NCBI RefSeq assembly: GCF_019249215.1
Contig: NZ_JAESDI010000014.1
Location: 1-64,000 of the forward strand
DNA: 64,000 nt
Direction: 5' to 3'
Origin: Alteromonas lipotrueae
Lineage (GTDB): Bacteria; Pseudomonadota; Gammaproteobacteria; Enterobacterales; Alteromonadaceae
Shown: piece after piece, positions 9,486-19,378 of the stretch
How the letters are laid out: each line of letters begins with the position of its first letter
How positions within the stretch are numbered: position 1 is the stretch's first letter
Translations under genes and position numbers: made by a program
The notes under the pieces: generated by a model
What the model saw: only the letters and a program-made list of their open reading frames with translations
Told to the model about the DNA's origin: nothing
The model's database searches: none

Positions 9486-9728
9486 ATGTCAGGGCAAGGA
9501 TCTGGCGGCAATGTAATTGCTGCAATTTGTAACTTTTTTATCCCAGGGTTAGGGCATTTAGTACAAGGGCGAATACTTGGCGCGCTATTTTATTTTATTG
9601 TGGTGGGAGTGAGCTATGCGCTTGCCGCAACCGTAGTATTAGCAATTGTATTTTGGCCACTTGGCGTTATTTTGCACATTATTTGTATTATTAGCGCGGC
9701 CCGCTATCGAGGGAGAGAGATGTTATGA
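9486..9728 (+). CDS. Small two-helix membrane protein
   Basis: This 80-residue protein has a glycine-rich N-terminus and two or three hydrophobic stretches (about 9-25, 31-52, 54-68). The motif NFFIPGLGHLVQGR recalls small TM2-type or DUF membrane proteins, where a glycine-rich turn separates helices. A good AGGAAG ribosome site precedes the ATG at 9486. Its TGA overlaps the next gene's ATG (ATGA at 9725), so it is translated together with the lipoprotein downstream. Function is unknown. Confidence 0.75.
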   Translation: MSGQGSGGNVIAAICNFFIPGLGHLVQGRILGALFYFIVVGVSYALAATVVLAIVFWPLGVILHIICIISAARYRGREML

Positions 9729-10363
9729 GGCTAATAGCAACCGCTATTATTGCTATGTTGGTATTAACTGGCTGCCAATCTGCGTATTACGCAGCGTGGG
9801 AGAAAGTAGGCGTTGAGAAACGGGATATCCTTGTTGACCGTGTTGAAAACGCAAAAGAGTCGCAAGAAGACGCTCAGGAAGAGTTTAGCTCTGCGCTGGA
9901 AGCTTTTAGTGCTGTGGTGGCATTTGAAGGTGGTGAGTTAGAAGATGTTTATAACAAGCTTAACAGCGAGTATGAAAACAGTCTTTCTGCTGCTAATGAC
10001 GTAACTGATCGTATCGATAAAGTAGAAAGCGTGGCTGAAGCGTTATTTGATGAATGGGAAGACGAGCTTGATAAGTATCAAAATGCATCGTTAAAACGAG
10101 AAAGTACTGCGAAATTGCGTGATACTGAGCGCAGATACAGCGCACTCATTAAAACCATGCGTAAAGCAGAAAGTAGAATGGCCCCAGTATTAAGTGCGTT
10201 TCAAGACAACGTTTTATACTTAAAACATAACTTGAACGCTAGCGCGATTGGCGCGTTGCAAGGTGAACTTTCAACTATTCAAAATGATGTTGACCAACTT
10301 ATCGAACAAATGAATTCAGCGATTGCTGAATCTGATGCGTTTATTGCCGCTATGTCTAACTAA
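9725..10363 (+). CDS. Coiled-coil lipoprotein, DUF2959-like
   Basis: The 212-residue protein begins with a lipoprotein signal: hydrophobic AIIAMLVLTGC with the lipobox cysteine at about residue 17. The rest is almost entirely charged helix with heptad character (AKESQEDAQEEF, then long Glu/Lys/Ala stretches), which suggests an elongated coiled coil anchored in a membrane. It resembles the DUF2959 family, whose role is not known. It is coupled by an ATGA overlap to the small membrane protein upstream, so the pair may work together in the envelope. Confidence 0.82.
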   Translation: MRLIATAIIAMLVLTGCQSAYYAAWEKVGVEKRDILVDRVENAKESQEDAQEEFSSALEAFSAVVAFEGGELEDVYNKLNSEYENSLSAANDVTDRIDKVESVAEALFDEWEDELDKYQNASLKRESTAKLRDTERRYSALIKTMRKAESRMAPVLSAFQDNVLYLKHNLNASAIGALQGELSTIQNDVDQLIEQMNSAIAESDAFIAAMSN

Positions 10364-10437
10364 TGAGTGTCTAATTAAAGCGTGTCCGACTACAGAGTGA
10401 CAGGCTCGCTATTACCGATAACACGCCAGTACCCTAC

Positions 10438-10470
10438 TAAAAAGGCGTTGTAGTTCCTACAACGCCTTTT
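10438..10470. terminator. Bidirectional terminator, lipoprotein gene / yihY
   Basis: The inverted arms AAAAGGCGTTGTAG and CTACAACGCCTTTT enclose a TTC loop between two converging genes. Flanking A and T runs allow termination in both directions. Confidence 0.85.
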
Positions 10471-10471
10471 C

Positions 10472-11356
10472 TTATTCCTCTGGTATTTGCCTTGGCTCGT
10501 CTTCCGCTTTTCGGTTTTCAAACGCTTGGCCTAAGCTACACGTAAACTCGGCGCCTAATAGCACCAATATCCATGAAATATAGACCCACAAAAACAAGAT
10601 AGGCACCACAGCTAGCGCTCCGTAGATCAACTCATAGGAAGGGAAGTTGGTAATATATAGGGCAAAGCCAGACTTCGTTAACTCGAACGCGACAGTGGCC
10701 AATATGGCTCCTGAAATAGCGTGGCGGGCAAAAACGCGTCGGTTGGGTACTATCATGTATAAAATAAAGAAAGCCAGCATGGCTGCGAAGCTAGGTACAA
10801 GAGTAAGTAAAAATGTGCCTAACCCTGGCGTATATTCTTCCGCAAAAGCAGCAAGGCCTGCTAAATAAGAACTGATAATAACGCTAGAGCCAATCAGCAT
10901 GGGGCCTAAGGTAATTACCATCCAATAAATGGCAAACGTATAAATGATAGGTCGATCGCTTTGCGTACGCCAAATCCGGTTGAGGGTTTTATCAACGTTG
11001 GATATCAACATTAGTGCCACTACCAGTAGCGATAGAATACCAATTGCGCCCATTTCAGAAGCATTGCCAACAAAGTCAGACATATACTCATGAACCGTAT
11101 CGCTAGCGGTAGGCACAAAGTTATTAAAGATAAAGTATTCTAATTTACCTCGCACAGAAGCAAACGCAGGAAACGCTGACATGATGGTGAAAGTCACCAT
11201 GATAAAAGGAACGAGAGAAAGTAGCGTAACGTAGGCTAAGTGGCCTGCGGAAATGGTAATATTGTCTTCACGGCAACGCTTGATGAAGATAGTGAAAAGA
11301 TCGACAACTTGTGGTGCGAGCTTATGATAGATGGCTTTTACCCGATCCCAATTCAC
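10472..11356 (-). CDS. yihY: YihY/BrkB family inner-membrane protein
   Basis: This 294-residue protein has about six membrane helices, starting with SAGHLAYVTLLSLVPFIMV near residues 36-54, the signature of the YihY (formerly RNase BN) family. The nuclease activity once claimed for YihY was later assigned to RbnZ, so the role of this family in E. coli is unresolved. The C-terminus is short, charged and probably cytoplasmic (AEDEPRQIPEE). In E. coli yihY is next to dtd and yiiD; here the same genes lie close but the lipoprotein pair is inserted between them. Confidence 0.9.
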   Translation of the reverse strand: MNWDRVKAIYHKLAPQVVDLFTIFIKRCREDNITISAGHLAYVTLLSLVPFIMVTFTIMSAFPAFASVRGKLEYFIFNNFVPTASDTVHEYMSDFVGNASEMGAIGILSLLVVALMLISNVDKTLNRIWRTQSDRPIIYTFAIYWMVITLGPMLIGSSVIISSYLAGLAAFAEEYTPGLGTFLLTLVPSFAAMLAFFILYMIVPNRRVFARHAISGAILATVAFELTKSGFALYITNFPSYELIYGALAVVPILFLWVYISWILVLLGAEFTCSLGQAFENRKAEDEPRQIPEE

Positions 11357-11515
11357 ACTTTACTCCTAGTTATAACTCGCCTTGGTCATTAGCTACTCAC
11401 CTTGGCATTTAAGCAGCGCAGGAAGGTGACAACGAGGCAAACGAGTCGTTCAAATACCCAATAATAGGTAAATGGTATACTGGTCTGCCCTATAGGAGCA
11501 AAGGTTTAATCGAAA

Positions 11516-12406
<891 letters not shown>

Positions 12407-12418
12407 TTACTCTTTTAT

Positions 12419-12462
12419 AGACGTTTAGACGTCTAAATTAAAGAATTTACGTCTAGACGTCA
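12419..12462. promoter_or_regulatory. MetJ operator: four MET boxes between metF and metJ
   Basis: Two adjoining 8-bp boxes, AGACGTTT (12419-12426) and AGACGTCT (12427-12434), are followed after 12 bases by a second pair, TTACGTCT (12447-12454) and AGACGTCA (12455-12462). The MetJ consensus is AGACGTCT repeated head to tail, and MetJ binds cooperatively to two or more boxes. The array sits just upstream of metF and in the common regulatory region with metJ. Confidence 0.93.
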
Positions 12463-12550
12463 AGAGGTTTACACTGCTCAATTGACCTTTTCGTCAACTT
12501 GTTTAGAATTTCTCTTCATAACATAAATAAGATCAGACAGAGTTAGCATT

Positions 12551-12877
12551 ATGGCAGAGTGGAACGGTAAGTATATACACCCCTACGCAGAGCACGGTAA
12601 AAAGAGTGAACAGGTTAAGAAAGTTACCGTTTCTATTCCTATTAACGTGCTAAAAGCATTAACCGATGAGCGTACCCGTCGGCAGATAAACAATTTACGT
12701 CATGCGACGAATTCAGAATTATTATGTGAAGCATTTCTTCATGCATTCACAGGTCAGCCTCTACCGGATGACGAAGATTTGCGAAAAGACAACCCTAACC
12801 GTGTACCAGCTGAAGCTAGACGTATAATGGAAGACATGGGTATAGACGTTTCTATCGAGAACGAACAAGAAGATTAA
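12551..12877 (+). CDS. metJ: Methionine repressor MetJ
   Basis: MetJ is the ribbon-helix-helix repressor that binds MET boxes when loaded with S-adenosylmethionine. The 108-residue protein is close to the E. coli length (105). The DNA-contact strand [12 protein letters not shown] (about residues 22-33) and the helix [26 protein letters not shown] match the family. It is transcribed divergently from metF across the four-box operator, so autoregulation is expected. A hairpin terminator follows directly after the stop. Confidence 0.97.
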   Translation: MAEWNGKYIHPYAEHGKKSEQVKKVTVSIPINVLKALTDERTRRQINNLRHATNSELLCEAFLHAFTGQPLPDDEDLRKDNPNRVPAEARRIMEDMGIDVSIENEQED

Positions 12878-12907
12878 AAAAAACGGCAATGAAAATTGCC
12901 GTTTTTT
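12878..12907 (+). terminator. metJ terminator
   Basis: The stem ACGGCAAT / ATTGCCGT with loop GAAA starts at the metJ stop and ends in T6. The A-rich left flank could also serve the converging malic enzyme gene. Confidence 0.85.
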
Positions 12908-12957
12908 ATAATATTTGAATACTAAGCTGCGCGCTAAATTCTACTTCTATATTGCCT

Positions 12958-14199
12958 TTACTCTGCGCGGCTAGGTACTTCTGGAAGCCTTGCAACGCCA
13001 GATTCAATCGCCGCTTTCGACACGGCAGTAGCAATGCGTTCACAAAGGCGGGGGTCCATTGGCTTAGGGATAATGTATTCTTTGCCGAAGGTCAGGCTTT
13101 TACTATTGCTAGCCGCTAACACAGATTCAGGTACGGGCTCTTTGGTAATAGCGCGAAGTGCTTCTACCGCTGCCACTTTCATCTCGTCATTAATGGCCGT
13201 TGCGCGAACATCTAATGCGCCACGGAAAATGAACGGAAAGCACAGAACATTGTTTACCTGGTTGGGGTAATCAGAACGCCCTGTTGCCATAATTAAGTCA
13301 CTTCGAACCTCATGTGCTAGTTCAGGTTTAATTTCAGGGTCGGGGTTAGAGCAGGCAAAAACAATCGGATTAGGCCCCATTAAAGCTAGGGTTTCTGGGG
13401 GTAATACATCAGGTCCAGATACACCAACAAAAATATCCGCGCCTTCCATCACATCTTCTAGCGTACGTTTATCAGTATTATTGGCAAACATGCGTTTGTG
13501 TTCAGTAAGGTCTTCACGGCGGGTATGAATAACCCCTTTTCTGTCTAGCATGTAAATGCGCTCTCGTTGTGCGCCACACTTAATTAGCAATTCCATACAT
13601 GCTACTGCTGCTGCGCCAGCACCCATACAAACTATTTTCGCGCTCTCGATATTCTTGCCTTGAATTTCAATGGCGTTCAACATGCCTGCAGCCGTAACAA
13701 TAGCAGTACCATGTTGATCATCATGGAATACAGGAATATTGCAGCGCTTAATGAGTTCTTGCTCTATTTCAAAGCACTCTGGGGCTTTAATATCTTCAAG
13801 ATTGATACCCCCAAAGGTGTCTGCAATGTTCGCAACAGTATTAATAAACTCTTCTGTTGTACGATGTTTTACTTCAATGTCGATAGCATCAAGCCCTGCA
13901 AAGCGCTTAAACAGCAGTGCCTTACCTTCCATAACTGGTTTAGAAGCTAACGGCCCTAAATTACCCAAACCTAAGATAGCGGTACCATTACTGATCACCG
14001 CTACCATGTTGCCTTTTGCGGTATATTTATAAGCATTATCAGGATCTTCAGCAATTTCTCGTACCGGTTCAGCTACCCCTGGACTGTAAGCCAGAGCAAG
14101 ATCATCCACACTATCTGCTGGTTTCGATAGCTCCACGCTAATTTTACCTGGCGTGGGTTTGGCATGATAATCTAGCGCACGTTGTCTGAAATCTGACAT
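12958..14199 (-). CDS. Malic enzyme (malate to pyruvate and CO2), short form
   Basis: The enzyme oxidatively decarboxylates malate to pyruvate, producing NAD(P)H. The 413-residue protein has the N-terminal malic domain (LAYSPGVAEPV, TAKGNMVAVISNGTAILGLGN, KDI-like DIEVKHRTTEEF) and a Rossmann domain (VCMGAGAAAVACMELLI). It is about the size of the short bacterial form and lacks the phosphotransacetylase-like tail of E. coli MaeB. The cofactor choice cannot be decided by eye. It converges with metJ and has an AAGGAT ribosome site. Confidence 0.93.
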   Translation of the reverse strand: MSDFRQRALDYHAKPTPGKISVELSKPADSVDDLALAYSPGVAEPVREIAEDPDNAYKYTAKGNMVAVISNGTAILGLGNLGPLASKPVMEGKALLFKRFAGLDAIDIEVKHRTTEEFINTVANIADTFGGINLEDIKAPECFEIEQELIKRCNIPVFHDDQHGTAIVTAAGMLNAIEIQGKNIESAKIVCMGAGAAAVACMELLIKCGAQRERIYMLDRKGVIHTRREDLTEHKRMFANNTDKRTLEDVMEGADIFVGVSGPDVLPPETLALMGPNPIVFACSNPDPEIKPELAHEVRSDLIMATGRSDYPNQVNNVLCFPFIFRGALDVRATAINDEMKVAAVEALRAITKEPVPESVLAASNSKSLTFGKEYIIPKPMDPRLCERIATAVSKAAIESGVARLPEVPSRAE

Positions 14200-14558
14200 T
14201 AGTAAACATATCCTTCGATGTAGGGGTTAGGCAATCTTCGTTACCGTAGGGGCAATCTGCGTTGCCGCAGTAGAATGACTTCGACTTTATCACAGGGTCA
14301 TTTAAGTACATATCTGATCTGCCCTTAATACCTTTCAATCTAGGACAGTCTTGCTTGTATGACCAGTGACATCGTCGAATATTTGCCATTCACCACATTA
14401 ATGACACTTTTGAATTTAATACATTATTTCTATTTTATAGACATATGTATAGTGGGTATCGAATAGGTCTTTGCAAAAAGGCACTAAGTCGACCGTTCAA
14501 GACGCTGGTGAGTGGAATAGGTATAATAGTAAACATGAAGAAGAAAGCGTAACTTAAC
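14200..14558. other. Intergenic region with a 21-bp imperfect tandem duplication
   Basis: This 359-base gap separates divergent genes. At 14229-14249 and 14250-14270 the sequence GGCAATCTTCGTTACCGTAG is followed at once by GGCAATCTGCGTTGCCGCAG, a tandem pair with a few mismatches. I see no supported gene. The open frame on the minus strand over 14144-14389 starts inside the gap and has no ribosome site. Confidence 0.6.
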
Positions 14559-14873
14559 ATGTCTGAAAAGAAACTGATTGAAGCGCTAACTGCGGTGTGT
14601 GAGTGGGCAAAATCTGAGTCGGTAGGCTTTGAATGGCTTACGCATATGGGACACTGGCGCAGGCCAGAAATTATTGCGGTGTTTAAAACCGAAAAGCAAA
14701 AAAGCGAAGCACTTTCAACAAACTGGATCCAAGCATTCGAACTTGAACTTGATAATGTTTGCCCCGAATTGAAGGTGCACATTAAAGGAGTTCGCTACGA
14801 CAGCGAGCAAGCATGCACTTTGCAAAGTAACGGCAACTGGGAACGACATCTAAAACGCCGGGATTTTCACTAA
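14559..14873 (+). CDS. Small conserved hypothetical protein
   Basis: The 104-residue soluble protein shows an N-terminal helix (LIEALTAVCEWAKSES), a GFEWLTHMGHW segment and a C-terminal YDSEQAC...NGNWERHL. From memory this resembles a conserved proteobacterial family with a similar GF(Q/E)WLTH core that databases sometimes label Fis-like; I have no evidence that it binds DNA. The ribosome site is weak (AGAAGAAAGC well upstream). It stands alone between divergent and convergent neighbours. Confidence 0.6.
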   Translation: MSEKKLIEALTAVCEWAKSESVGFEWLTHMGHWRRPEIIAVFKTEKQKSEALSTNWIQAFELELDNVCPELKVHIKGVRYDSEQACTLQSNGNWERHLKRRDFH

Positions 14874-14991
14874 CAGAGCTTTTCAATAATAGAGCATTGC
14901 ATTAGCCGAGCATTCCACTTCGCTGCTCTATACTGGGCGAGCACGGTATTGGTTGAATACAGAATGAAGTGCAGATGTAAATCGCGGACAC

Positions 14992-15019
14992 AAAAAAAGC
15001 GCCGATAGGCGCTTTTTTT
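14992..15019 (-). terminator. rpmE terminator
   Basis: The stem AAGCGCC / GGCGCTT with loop GATA carries A7 on the left and T7 on the right. It sits just downstream of rpmE and could also stop transcription from the plus strand. Confidence 0.85.
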
Positions 15020-15049
15020 AAAGAAACATAGTGTTTCTGAGTACTGAGC

Positions 15050-15262
15050 TTATTTAGCGCCCAAAGCACCGAAACGTTTCTTGAAGCGGTCAACACGACC
15101 ACCGGTATCAACGTTACGTTGCTTACCAGTGTAGAATGGGTGACATGCAGAACATACGTCTAGGTTAATATCTTTACCTAGAGTAGAACGGATTTTCATT
15201 ACGTTGCCGCAAGAACATGTTGCTGTCATTTCAGCGTATTCTGGGTGGATACCATTTTTCAT
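15050..15262 (-). CDS. rpmE: 50S ribosomal protein L31 (zinc-binding form)
   Basis: L31 helps bridge the two ribosomal subunits. The 70-residue protein has the cysteine pattern of the zinc form: CSC near residues 16-18 and [12 protein letters not shown] near 37-48. This zinc form is the one replaced by a cysteine-free paralogue in zinc starvation in some bacteria. AAGGT precedes the start. It is divergent from priA, as in many gammaproteobacteria. Confidence 0.97.
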   Translation of the reverse strand: MKNGIHPEYAEMTATCSCGNVMKIRSTLGKDINLDVCSACHPFYTGKQRNVDTGGRVDRFKKRFGALGAK

Positions 15263-15573
15263 TTTGGATTACCTTCAATATGAGGCCGTATCGCTATTTG
15301 GCCCGAAGCCAAACACCATACGCAACTTTAAATTCAATGACCGACCGCAGAAATTGCAGTCAGCCGCAAAAGAGCGGCGCATAATAAAGGAAGCAACTAA
15401 AGTGATCAAGCACTTTTTGTATGCGAAGTAAACAGAGGCAGCGTTAATTAAGCCCACTGGCGAAAATAAATTCCCTTCCCTTATTTGACATTATGTTTAA
15501 ATGCCAGATCATTAGCGATTCTGAATTTACGTTTACTCACTTTAGGTTCATCAATTTTGGGGTATCAATTTTA

Positions 15574-17778
15574 ATGGTATTCATTCAGGTGGCTGTACCT
15601 GTGCCACTTCGCCAGCTATTTACCTATTCTCATACCGATACGCTACAACCGGGTGTGCGGGTAAAAGTGCCTTTCGGGCCACGTCAACTGGTAGGCATTG
15701 TGGTTGAATCCGGTGTAGACATAGATGATACCAGTAAGATAAAAGCCATTATTGAGGTGGTAGATAGCGCACCTGTTATCGACGAATCGCTAAGAAAAAT
15801 GGCGCATTGGTTATGGCAGTATTATCACCATGCGCCAGGGGAAGTGATACATGCCATGCTTCCTGTGCCGCTTCGTAAAGGTGAGACAGCCACGCCATCA
15901 CCCGCACAATATATTCAAGTCACGCCAGAAGGTGCTGATACCGATATTAAGAGTTTAAGCCGAGCTCCGAAGCAGATGAGCTGCTTAGAAGCGGTTCAAA
16001 CCACATCACTTATTGCTAGCGAAGCGCGTAAGACCTTTTCACCCGCAGTAGTGAAAGCGTTATTAGATAAAGCACTTATTGAGCTCGTAGAAATTACGCC
16101 TGAACTCACTGCACAAGCGTGGTTAGATACCTTCGAAATTGGTGAAAAACCCGTGCCTGATAAAGAGCAAGGGGTAGCGATAGCGGCATTAAACCAGCAA
16201 CATGGCACCTTTGCGATCAGCTTGCTTGAAGGGGTGACAGGTAGCGGTAAAACCGAAGTGTATCTGCAATCTATTGAACCTTTGCTTAAAGCCGGTAAAC
16301 AAGTGCTTATATTAGTGCCTGAAATTGGTTTAACGCCGCAAACCGTTTCGCGCTTCGAAAAGCGCTTCAATATTCCTGTAGGCGTATTGCACTCTCAATT
16401 GACGGACGCAGCGCGATTATCGGTATGGCAGCGGGCAAGGGCAGGCGAACTAGGTATTATTATAGGTACTCGCTCAGCGATTTTTACGCCCCTTAAAAAA
16501 CCCGGCATGATCATTGTAGACGAAGAGCATGATGAATCGTTTAAACAACAAGACGGGCTTAGGTATCACGCGCGCGATTTAGCGGCCATGCGAGCCAAAG
16601 AGCACAGTATTCCTTTGTTGCTCGGCAGTGCTACCCCAGCGCTTGAAACGCTTAATAACGCGTTAAACGGCCGCTTTGCGCATTTGCAACTAACACGGCG
16701 CGCAGCAGGGGCGCAAAGTACCAAGCAGTATTTACTAGATGCAAGAGACCAACCTATTCATTACGGCATTTCAGAAGGCTTGCTGACAATTATGCGTCAG
16801 CATGTAAATGCAGGGAACCAGATTCTGGTTTTTGTGAATAGACGAGGTTATGCCCCCGCGCTTTTATGTCATCACTGTGGTACTACGGCAACGTGTAAGC
16901 GTTGCGACAGACCCTATACCGTGCATAAAGGGCAAAACAGACTGCAATGCCACCACTGTGGCGCTACCCGTTCAATGCCCAAAGAGTGTGAAGCTTGTCA
17001 CAGTCATGAAATGGTAACGGCGGGAACGGGCACCGAGCAGGTAGAAGAAGGATTAATGAAGCTCTTCCCCGATGCCAAACACGTGCGCATAGACAGTGAT
17101 ACGGTAAGAGGAAAAGACAAGCTACATCAAACCCTCGATGCGATTAACCGCCAAGAACACCAAATACTGGTAGGCACGCAAATTTTATCGAAAGGGCATC
17201 ATTTCCCTCACGTTACACTGGTGGTGGTGTTAGATTGCGATGGGGCGCTATTTAGTGCTGACTTTCGAGCTCCTGAAAAGCTAGCGCAGCTCGTTACGCA
17301 GCTTGCAGGGCGAGCAGGGCGTGCAAGCAAACCCGGAGAAATGTGGCTGCAAACCCACAATCCTCACCATCCTTTATTACAAGATTTAGTGAACAACGGC
17401 TATGCCCACTTTGCTCGTCATGCATTGATGGAGCGAAAAGCATCTGCATTGCCTCCTTATATTAGTCAATTTGTGATTCGGGCTGAGGCAACCGAGAGCT
17501 CATCGGCCTATGCATTCCTGCAACAGGCTAGGGGTGTACTTTCAAACTCAAATACTGCAAATGCAAATTCTAAGGGCTTAGTTCCGCAGATGAGTGGGCC
17601 ATTTCCCTGTTTAATTGAAAAACGACAAGGGCGTTTTCGCTTTATGCTGGTGTGCAGTCATGAAAAAAGAGCGCCGTTACATAACGCATTGCGGCTAGCT
17701 CTGCCGTATTTACAAGGGCTACCGCAGGCGGCAAAAGTACGTTGGTCGGTAGATATCGACCCCACCGATTTCAGTTAG
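15574..17778 (+). CDS. priA: Primosomal helicase PriA
   Basis: PriA restarts stalled replication forks by loading the replisome at D-loops. I place the start at the ATG at 15574 (MVFIQVAVPVPLRQLF), giving 734 residues, because E. coli PriA begins at the same point; the open frame continues upstream to 15493 without support. The order is a 3' DNA-end-binding domain (1-100), helicase core with GVTGSGKTE and DEEHDES, then the cysteine zinc cluster (CHHCGTTATCKRC, CHHCGATRSMPKECEAC). The helicase C lobe (VGTQILSKGHHFPHVTLV) follows. ftsN follows it, the E. coli order apart from a missing cytR. Confidence 0.96.
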   Translation: MVFIQVAVPVPLRQLFTYSHTDTLQPGVRVKVPFGPRQLVGIVVESGVDIDDTSKIKAIIEVVDSAPVIDESLRKMAHWLWQYYHHAPGEVIHAMLPVPLRKGETATPSPAQYIQVTPEGADTDIKSLSRAPKQMSCLEAVQTTSLIASEARKTFSPAVVKALLDKALIELVEITPELTAQAWLDTFEIGEKPVPDKEQGVAIAALNQQHGTFAISLLEGVTGSGKTEVYLQSIEPLLKAGKQVLILVPEIGLTPQTVSRFEKRFNIPVGVLHSQLTDAARLSVWQRARAGELGIIIGTRSAIFTPLKKPGMIIVDEEHDESFKQQDGLRYHARDLAAMRAKEHSIPLLLGSATPALETLNNALNGRFAHLQLTRRAAGAQSTKQYLLDARDQPIHYGISEGLLTIMRQHVNAGNQILVFVNRRGYAPALLCHHCGTTATCKRCDRPYTVHKGQNRLQCHHCGATRSMPKECEACHSHEMVTAGTGTEQVEEGLMKLFPDAKHVRIDSDTVRGKDKLHQTLDAINRQEHQILVGTQILSKGHHFPHVTLVVVLDCDGALFSADFRAPEKLAQLVTQLAGRAGRASKPGEMWLQTHNPHHPLLQDLVNNGYAHFARHALMERKASALPPYISQFVIRAEATESSSAYAFLQQARGVLSNSNTANANSKGLVPQMSGPFPCLIEKRQGRFRFMLVCSHEKRAPLHNALRLALPYLQGLPQAAKVRWSVDIDPTDFS

Positions 17779-17907
17779 CGCACAGGTTGGGAATACGGTA
17801 AAATCTCAACACTAATGTATACAAGTGTTTCAGGGTTGTGCACTATGTCCTCGTCTGGTGGCACCACCTGTTTAAAATAACGATAAGTAGTAGGAAAACT
17901 GCCGAAT

Positions 17908-18477
17908 ATGGCTCAACGCGATTATGTATCTCGTGGTAAAGCACCACAAAAAAAGAAGCCGGAAAACAAAAAGCGCGGTAAATCACAGGTGAAGATTGGC
18001 GCCACTGCCTCATTCCCTATTGTTCGCCTTGTCATTGTGGTGATATTGCTTATAGGCTTTGCGGTTTTCTTATGGTCTATTAAAGATAACGCCAGTTCTG
18101 AGGTAGATACCGAAGTTGTACGCCCTGTTGCGCCTACCCAAGAAGCGTTGCCTGAATTGCCTAAAGAAGAGTGGGAATATATTCGTACTCTGCCGGGGTA
18201 TGAAGTGGAAGTAGATGTTGCTGAGCAGGAAAAGTCGGACAAACGTTATCTTATGCAATGCGCGTCGTTCAGAACCCGCGCTCAAGCTGAAGAAATGAAA
18301 GCGAAAATTGCCTTTCAAGGTTTAGAAGCACTTATTCGCCAGAGTTCTGGCAGCAACGGCGAATGGTTCAGGGTTATTTTAGGGCCATTCGAATCGAAAC
18401 GAGATGCCGAGAAAGCCAAGCACAGCCTTCGTAAAGTGAATATTGCGACCTGCCAAATTTGGTACTGGAATTTATAA
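17908..18477 (+). CDS. ftsN: Cell division protein FtsN (short)
   Basis: FtsN triggers septal peptidoglycan synthesis at the divisome. The N-terminal MAQRDYVSRG is the conserved FtsN cytoplasmic peptide. One membrane segment follows (about residues 38-59, RLVIVVILLIGFAVFLW), then a short linker and a C-terminal SPOR domain (about 112-189) that binds denuded glycan. At 189 residues it is much shorter than E. coli FtsN (319), mainly in the periplasmic linker. It lies between priA and hslVU, which supports the call. Confidence 0.93.
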   Translation: MAQRDYVSRGKAPQKKKPENKKRGKSQVKIGATASFPIVRLVIVVILLIGFAVFLWSIKDNASSEVDTEVVRPVAPTQEALPELPKEEWEYIRTLPGYEVEVDVAEQEKSDKRYLMQCASFRTRAQAEEMKAKIAFQGLEALIRQSSGSNGEWFRVILGPFESKRDAEKAKHSLRKVNIATCQIWYWNL

Positions 18478-18784
18478 GCGTAAACGTTTTTCATTCACTC
18501 ATCTATTGATTGGGCATTCACCGCATGATGTGGTGGATGCCTTATATTCACCTCATAATAACCATCTCATAATAGCCACCACATACTACTTTGCAGCGCT
18601 TAACGCTTTAATACGTACCCGTTTACTATATGTCTTCACTGCTTTTTCTTTTAACAGCCCCTTTTAGCTGCCCGTTTTAACTGCTCCCCTTGAAAACCAA
18701 AACCCTTCCCCCATTTCATAACAAAGTCTTTTTTCAGTTATCGCCCGAGTCTGCGATAGCGCCCACCTTAAATGGGGATTAAAC
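18478..18784. other. Intergenic region upstream of hslV
   Basis: This 307-base gap holds the sigma-32 promoter described at 18689. A 9-bp inverted repeat (ATGTGGTGG, then CCACCACAT about 45 bases later) occurs near 18528-18585; it has no T run, so it is not a clear terminator for ftsN. No gene is supported. Confidence 0.55.
18689..18716 (+). promoter_or_regulatory. Sigma-32 (RpoH) promoter of hslVU
   Basis: CTTGAAA at 18689-18695, a 13-base spacer, then CCCCATTT at 18709-18716. This matches the E. coli heat-shock consensus CTTGAAA-N12-14-CCCCATnT at every fixed base. It lies about 68 bases upstream of the hslV GTG, and hslVU is a classic sigma-32 operon. Confidence 0.9.
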
Positions 18785-19309
18785 GTGACAACGATTGTAT
18801 CTGTAAGACGTGGAAATCAAGTTGTGATGGCTGGCGATGGTCAGGTGTCACTCGGCAATACCGTAATGAAAGGTAATGCACGTAAAGTGCGCCGCTTGTA
18901 CCACGATAAAGTATTAGCTGGTTTTGCAGGCGGCACTGCCGATGCCTTCACCTTGTTTGAACGCTTTGAAGCAAAACTTGAAGCTCACCAAGGCCACTTG
19001 ACCAAGGCGGCGGTTGAACTTGCCAAAGATTGGCGAACCGATCGCATGCTGCGCAAATTAGAAGCGCTATTGGCCGTAGCCGATGAAACCGCGTCATTCA
19101 TCATTACCGGTAACGGCGATGTCGTACAGCCAGAAAATGACTTAATTGCTATTGGTTCAGGCGGCAACTATGCCCAAGCTTCTGCTACTGCGTTGCTAGA
19201 AAACACCGAACTTACCGCGAAAGAAATTGCGGAGAAAAGTTTGACCATAGCTGGTGATATCTGCGTATTCACTAACCATAGTCAAACGGTAGACGTACTC
19301 GATTACTAA
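18785..19309 (+). CDS. hslV: ATP-dependent protease proteolytic subunit HslV
   Basis: HslV forms the double-ring peptidase of the HslUV protease, which degrades misfolded and regulatory proteins in the cytoplasm. The start is a GTG at 18785. After removal of the first methionine the mature chain begins TTIVSVRR, so the catalytic threonine is residue 2 of the precursor. [20 protein letters not shown] is the family signature. The length (174) is normal. It is followed by hslU and preceded by a sigma-32 promoter. Confidence 0.97.
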   Translation: MTTIVSVRRGNQVVMAGDGQVSLGNTVMKGNARKVRRLYHDKVLAGFAGGTADAFTLFERFEAKLEAHQGHLTKAAVELAKDWRTDRMLRKLEALLAVADETASFIITGNGDVVQPENDLIAIGSGGNYAQASATALLENTELTAKEIAEKSLTIAGDICVFTNHSQTVDVLDY

Positions 19310-19378
19310 GTGGCTGTTTAATTAACAATTAACAGCCACTTGTGCCTGCTTGGCACCAAAACAGATAAGGGTTTATGC

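Noticed and set aside
14144..14389. Open frame overlapping the malic enzyme start
   Set aside because: It lies over a start region on the same strand, without a ribosome site or recognisable motif.
18443..18667. Open frame between ftsN and hslV
   Set aside because: It begins inside the ftsN end in another frame and lies over the hslVU promoter region.
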